Source: JB111 sp052093225 (GTDB lineage Bacteria > Actinomycetota > Actinomycetes > Actinomycetales > Actinomycetaceae). Taken from it: a stretch of 64,000 bases of DNA. A model generated the notes under the pieces. The model ran no database searches. It saw nothing but the letters and a program-made list of their open reading frames with translations, and had not been told where the DNA came from. The stretch's first letter is position 1. The number at the start of each line of letters is the position of its first letter. The stretch is taken from positions 19,432-83,431 of the forward strand of contig JBQDDG010000008.1 of the NCBI GenBank assembly GCA_052093225.1. The letters are read 5' to 3'. Positions 60,985 through 64,000 of the stretch are shown in pieces. The translations under genes and the position numbers were made by a program.

Positions 60985-60990
60985 TATCCT
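60985..60990 (+). promoter_or_regulatory. -10 box of the first C5-epimerase gene (leaderless)
   Basis: TATCCT ends 6 nt before the GTG start at 60997, so transcription would begin at the start codon. No ribosome-binding site is seen. The -35 box is not clear. Confidence 0.45.
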
Positions 60991-60996
60991 CAGGTC

Positions 60997-61962
60997 GTGA
61001 GACGCGTCCTTCTCGGCATCCTTGTTCTGTGCCTGCTTGCACTGACCGCCTGTGGCGGGGGAGCGCCTCAGGCGGACTACGAGCTCAACGGGACGGAACC
61101 GCGTCCGATCAGGCCTCAACCGTACGAGCGCACCTCGGAGACGGTGATCGATCTCGAGGACCCGGATCGGCCGGTTGACGACGACGGCGTGGCGCACTGG
61201 GAGATCCCCTGGGAGCGGGGGACGCGCTGGTACCACCCCGTCGACCTCGCTCGGTACGGGCTCTACCTCGTGGAGTCCTACAGGGTGACCGGTTCGCAGG
61301 AGTACCTGGACCGAGCCGTCGCGAATGCGGACCACCTGCTCGACGGATCCGTCGAGGTCGACGGGGCGCGGTGGTTCCCCTACCCGTTCGACCACTCCCT
61401 CAACAGCGACGAGGAGGGAATGGTGCTGCTCGCCCCCTGGTACTCCGGCATGGCGCAGGGGCAGGCGCTCTCGCTGTTGGTCCGGCTCCACGAGGAGACC
61501 GGTGAGGACCGATGGATGGACGCGGCCGCCGAGACGTTCGAGACGTTCCACGCCCGGCCCGGCGACGGACCGTGGTTCACGCATGTACTGGACGGGAACC
61601 TCTGGTTCGAGGAGTTCGTCGCCGACAGCATCCAGACGACCCAGGTCGTCAACGGCCACATGTACGCGATGTTCGGTCTCTACGACTACGTCGTCGCGAC
61701 CGAGGACCCGCACGCGGCGCAGCTTTTCGACGGCGGCGCCGCGACGATGATCGCCACCTTCGATCTGTACCGGGTCGCCGACGGCATCTCGTACTACTGC
61801 GCGGCGCAGTACTGCAGGGACGAGAGCTGGCAGCCGGACAGCTACCACCGCGGCGTGGCGAACCAGTTCGACTCACTTGCACTGATGACCGGTGATGGTC
61901 GATTCGTGGAGATAGCCCAGACGTTCCGCAGCGACTACGCCGCGTCTGGCGCCACCGGATGA
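60997..61962 (+). CDS. D-glucuronyl C5-epimerase-family lipoprotein
   Basis: A 321-residue extracytoplasmic lipoprotein. The signal ends with L-T-A-C (Cys 19). The mature part resembles the C-terminal domain of D-glucuronyl C5-epimerases (the alpha/alpha barrel family that turns GlcA into IdoA in heparan-type glycans): W-Y-H-P-V-D-L-A-R-Y-G-L, W-F-P-Y-P-F-D-H, W-Y-S-G-M-A-Q-G-Q-A-L-S-L, and N-G-H-M-Y-A-M-F-G-L-Y-D-Y. The Y-x-Y/F-D and H/Y residues are retained. The substrate would be a uronic acid inside a polymer at the cell surface. A paralogue lies convergently at 62339. Confidence 0.85.
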   Translation: MRRVLLGILVLCLLALTACGGGAPQADYELNGTEPRPIRPQPYERTSETVIDLEDPDRPVDDDGVAHWEIPWERGTRWYHPVDLARYGLYLVESYRVTGSQEYLDRAVANADHLLDGSVEVDGARWFPYPFDHSLNSDEEGMVLLAPWYSGMAQGQALSLLVRLHEETGEDRWMDAAAETFETFHARPGDGPWFTHVLDGNLWFEEFVADSIQTTQVVNGHMYAMFGLYDYVVATEDPHAAQLFDGGAATMIATFDLYRVADGISYYCAAQYCRDESWQPDSYHRGVANQFDSLALMTGDGRFVEIAQTFRSDYAASGATG

Positions 61963-62338
61963 CTCGATGGGTGATGCCGTGCAGTCGACCACGGATGTGA
62001 GTGTGGCGTGAGTTTCTTGCGTCTTTGGTTGTGCACTTTTCGGTACCAGCGCGCCGGGGGCGTTACGTTGCATACCGATTTGGTAGCGGAGCCAATGTCA
62101 CTCGCCACAAGCGGGGGTCTAGTTGAGGCCTGAACCTGCCAGTTTCAAGGAATGTGCGGACGATGTACTTGGTGGCGTTTCGAGAGGCGTGGGCGGAGTC
62201 GGGGAGAAGTCCCGCCGGAAGACCTTGAGCCCTGCCCTGCCGCCGACGTGCCGTCCGGATAACTCATGGGCACGCCCCTCCTTTCTGGAGGACTACTACT
62301 ATGGAAGGCGTAACGTCTGTCCCAAGGGCAAATAGGCG
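61963..62338. other. Leader-like region with hairpin and very short ORF
   Basis: No full gene is present. The 376 bp include a dyad TACCGATTTGGTA near 62080, and at the right end CCTCC-TTTCT-GGAGG followed by ATG at 62301 and a 14-codon frame (M-E-G-V-T-S-V-P-R-A-N-R-R-Q, stop TAG at 62343-62345). The GGAGG is a strong ribosome-binding site held in a 5-bp hairpin. It looks like the start of a gene whose body has been replaced by the low-GC block that begins at 62339. Confidence 0.5.
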
Positions 62339-63352
62339 TCAGTAGAAATCTGAACGCAATTGTTCAGAAAGTTCAGTAAACCGCTCGTCGCCGGTCATTT
62401 GACCCACCATCTCGAGTTGGTGCACGTGGATTCGGTGGTAGCTTTCCGACTGTGCTCGAGGATTATCCTGTATCCGCATTCCATACCAGGACGGTTCGCC
62501 CATATTGCGGAGATCTGGGACGAATTCCAGGACGGTTTCCGCCGCGCCATCGAAGAGCATCGCCGCCTCCTCATTGCCAGTCAGTGCCCAGTAATCATAG
62601 AGGCCGTACATCGCGAATATGTGGCCGTTTAATACGCGCATCGGTGCCACATCGCCCGCGTACTCTTCAAGCCACAGCCAGCCGTCCTCCTGAACAAATA
62701 CGGCCCATGGTTCGGTGAGCGGCAGTTCATCAGCTCCGTGGACATCGAGGAACGTGAGAAATACGCGCTCTGCGGCTTCGTGCCACGCGGGCGCGTTTGT
62801 CGCGGCGGCGAGGCGGGACATGAGCGACAGTACCTGGCCCTGAGCCATGGCTGACCACCAGGGCCCGTGAATTGTGTTAGATGCGTCCCCATGCAGGGGG
62901 AAATCGAACTCGTATGAGAACCAGAGCGGCCCGGTTTCGTCGGAGGCATACTCGAGCAACCCTTCGGCGTTCGCCTCCGCCATCTCTAAGTAATGAGCAT
63001 CGCCGGTGACTTGCCAATTCGAGAGCATGCTGAGCGCGAACTGAGCCTGGCCGACCGGATGGACGTATCGCGTGTCGTGCCTCACGTAAAGGTGCATGCC
63101 ATCGTCGTCGACCGTGGCAGTGTCGATGTCATCGACGACATTCGAATTGTAGGGAAGTGTGTCGATTTCAACCAGTTCGTGCCTTCCCCCGCGAAATTCA
63201 TGACCATCGACGATTGGCCAGATTGGTGCTAGCACGCGAAGAAGTTCCGTAGACGAGTCTGGCGGTGACGAGTCTGGGCTCGGACTGCAAGACGCTGTTG
63301 TTAGGGCGAGGGTCGCCGTTAGGGCAAGGGCTGCCGACGTTCGTGTGCGCAT
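62339..63352 (-). CDS. Second D-glucuronyl C5-epimerase-family lipoprotein, low GC
   Basis: A 337-residue lipoprotein paralogous to the gene at 60997: signal with A-S-C lipobox (Cys 22), V-H-P-V-G-Q-A-Q-F-A-L-S, W-F-S-Y-E-F-D-F, W-W-S-A-M-A-Q-G-Q-V-L-S-L and N-G-H-I-F-A-M-Y-G-L-Y-D-Y. The GC content is well below the surrounding DNA, with codons such as ATA and TTA, indicating acquisition from another source. ATG at 63352 lacks a ribosome-binding site; TAATAT 6 nt upstream (63359-63364, minus strand) suggests a leaderless transcript. It converges with the first epimerase. Confidence 0.82.
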   Translation of the reverse strand: MRTRTSAALALTATLALTTASCSPSPDSSPPDSSTELLRVLAPIWPIVDGHEFRGGRHELVEIDTLPYNSNVVDDIDTATVDDDGMHLYVRHDTRYVHPVGQAQFALSMLSNWQVTGDAHYLEMAEANAEGLLEYASDETGPLWFSYEFDFPLHGDASNTIHGPWWSAMAQGQVLSLMSRLAAATNAPAWHEAAERVFLTFLDVHGADELPLTEPWAVFVQEDGWLWLEEYAGDVAPMRVLNGHIFAMYGLYDYWALTGNEEAAMLFDGAAETVLEFVPDLRNMGEPSWYGMRIQDNPRAQSESYHRIHVHQLEMVGQMTGDERFTELSEQLRSDFY

Positions 63353-63358
63353 GGCGAT

Positions 63359-63364
63359 ATATTA
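63359..63364 (-). promoter_or_regulatory. -10 box of the second C5-epimerase gene
   Basis: On the minus strand TAATAT is followed after 6 nt by the ATG at 63352. It is a near-consensus -10 box and places the transcription start on the start codon. No -35 box is evident at 17-nt spacing. Confidence 0.5.
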
Positions 63365-63560
63365 ACTGCTCGACGGTCAACTAATGGGGGCGCGGCGCCC
63401 CGTGGTCCGTGCCCGGGAGCACATTCTGCGGATTCGTGCGATCGGTGCGAAGTGCTGCTCGGTGTATCGAGACCAGTTTCGAGGTCGTCGAGCAAACGGA
63501 CGCGTTCATGTGACGGTGACGATCTACACTCCGTGGCGGCTGATGGGCCGCCCGACCTAG

Positions 63561-64000
63561 GGCATGTCTCTAAAGCAGATGGTTGAGCCATTGGATGACG
63601 GCTCTCAGGACGGTTCCAGCGCGGTAGGTCAGGGCGAGCTTGTCGTAGCGGGTGGCCAGGGCGCGCCATTGCTTGACGTCGCTGTAGCCGCGTTCGATGA
63701 CGTTGCGGCCGCGATAGGCCTCGGTGTCCAGGCCGACGGGCCGGCCACCGCGTGAGCCGCGGTTTCGTCGGTGTTACTGCTGGTCGCGGGGCTCGGGGAT
63801 GACACATCTGATTCCGCGTCGGCGTAGAGCCTGCCGGGTGGCGCGCGAGGAGTAGGCCTTGTCGCCACGCAGCATGTCCGGTCTCGTTCGAGGGCGACCG
63901 GGTCCGGCTCGGTCGACGGAGAGGGCATCGAGCAGCAGGCGCAGCATGTGTGTGTGATCGACTATCTGTAGGCCGGTGGAGCAGAGGTTTCCCGCCATGT
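63561..64000 (-). mobile_element. IS5-family insertion sequence, right part (continues beyond window)
   Basis: The left boundary is near 63561, where GGCATGTCTC starts, an end sequence of the type seen in IS5-group (IS427/IS1031-like) elements, next to CCTAG in the flanking DNA. The interior is a transposase gene on the minus strand; the other end lies outside the window. The element is next to the low-GC epimerase gene and supports recent recombination here. Confidence 0.75.
63570..64000 (-). pseudogene. IS5-family transposase, broken by an internal TAA
   Basis: Reading from 64000 downward, the frame encodes L-Q-I-V-D-H-T-H-M-L, G-D-K-A-Y-S-S-R-A, I-P-E-P-R-D-Q-Q and then, after TAA at 63774-63776, R-R-N-R-G-S-R-G-G-R-P, Y-R-G-R-N-V-I-E-R and K-Q-W-R-A-L-A-T-R-Y-D-K-L to TAG at 63570-63572. 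These are the conserved DDE(K) motifs of IS5-type transposases (the Glu is in N-V-I-E-R). The TAA is in the same frame, so the gene is a pseudogene or a product of a read error; the 5' end is outside the window. Confidence 0.8.

Noticed and set aside
61963..62300. c-di-AMP (ydaO) or c-di-GMP riboswitch in the leader
   Set aside because: The conserved GGGUGAAUC and CCGACAGCU-like blocks of the ydaO class and the GGGCAAA and ACGCAAAGC blocks of c-di-GMP-I are absent.
63353..63569. Gene between the second epimerase and the IS element
   Set aside because: Only frames without start signals or family features occur; the stretch seems to be flanking DNA or an old remnant.

Overview
The window is high-GC DNA from an actinobacterium, most likely of the order Micrococcales (a Georgenia- or Cellulomonas-like organism; the genus is a guess). 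The evidence is the GC content, frequent GTG starts and GTGA/ATGA overlaps, a CarD regulator, the small epsilon subunit of acyl-CoA carboxylase beside its beta subunit, the succinylase-type diaminopimelate genes dapC and dapD, an FdxA-type ferredoxin and two LytR-CpsA-Psr proteins. No rRNA, tRNA or CRISPR array is visible. Two runs of exactly 100 N (35756-35855 and 48745-48844) are scaffold gaps, each bounded on both sides by the same direct repeat.

0-8 kb: the 3' end of a secreted repeat protein, then an MFS exporter, a HAD hydrolase, an SRPBCC protein, an SDR oxidoreductase, carD, a small unknown protein, a 24-bp tandem repeat, a TetR regulator, a ZupT-like metal transporter and a DUF4870 membrane protein. 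8-16 kb: an oligopeptide/dipeptide ABC transporter (lipoprotein, two permeases, fused double ATPase) interrupted by an antisense PH-domain gene. 16-21 kb: typA, a membrane protein and a flavin reductase in an overlapping operon, then a VanW-family protein. 21-25.8 kb: fdxA-dapC, citrate synthase and a glutaryl-CoA-dehydrogenase-like enzyme. 26-33 kb (minus strand): a fatty-acid desaturase, a lysozyme-like membrane protein, dapD, a Nudix/NYN fusion, the biotin-carboxylase/BCCP subunit and a Maf protein.

33-40.8 kb: a DUF885 peptidase-like gene and a CAP-domain secreted protein with C-terminal FG-GAP-like repeats (paralogous to the protein at the left edge), two membrane/unknown genes, then accE-accD on the minus strand and birA on the plus strand. 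The biotin-enzyme genes thus form two blocks separated by about 5 kb of unrelated genes. 40.9-46.8 kb: a class III nucleotide cyclase, a two-component system, a YhhN-type membrane protein, a TetR regulator with a tandem palindromic operator, a DoxX-like protein and a GtrA-family protein. 46.9-50.2 kb: purK, purE and an M20 amidohydrolase; then a TPR-like protein.

51.6-63.4 kb is a cell-surface polysaccharide region: two LCP ligases, a polyprenol-phosphate-type GT2 with its DUF2304 partner, a three-gene set (acyltransferase, DegT aminotransferase, Gfo/Idh dehydrogenase) with the enzyme classes of the WbpD-WbpE-WbpB route to 2,3-diacetamido sugars or uronic acids, a GT4 glycosyltransferase and two lipoproteins of the D-glucuronyl C5-epimerase family facing each other. 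The second epimerase gene has clearly lower GC, sits beside a truncated gene start and an IS5-type transposase pseudogene at the right edge, and looks transferred. The most interesting hypothesis is an extracellular, lipoprotein-catalysed uronic-acid C5-epimerisation of a cell-wall glycan. A second unusual signal is a short repeat placed 11-14 nt after stop codons, always in sense orientation.
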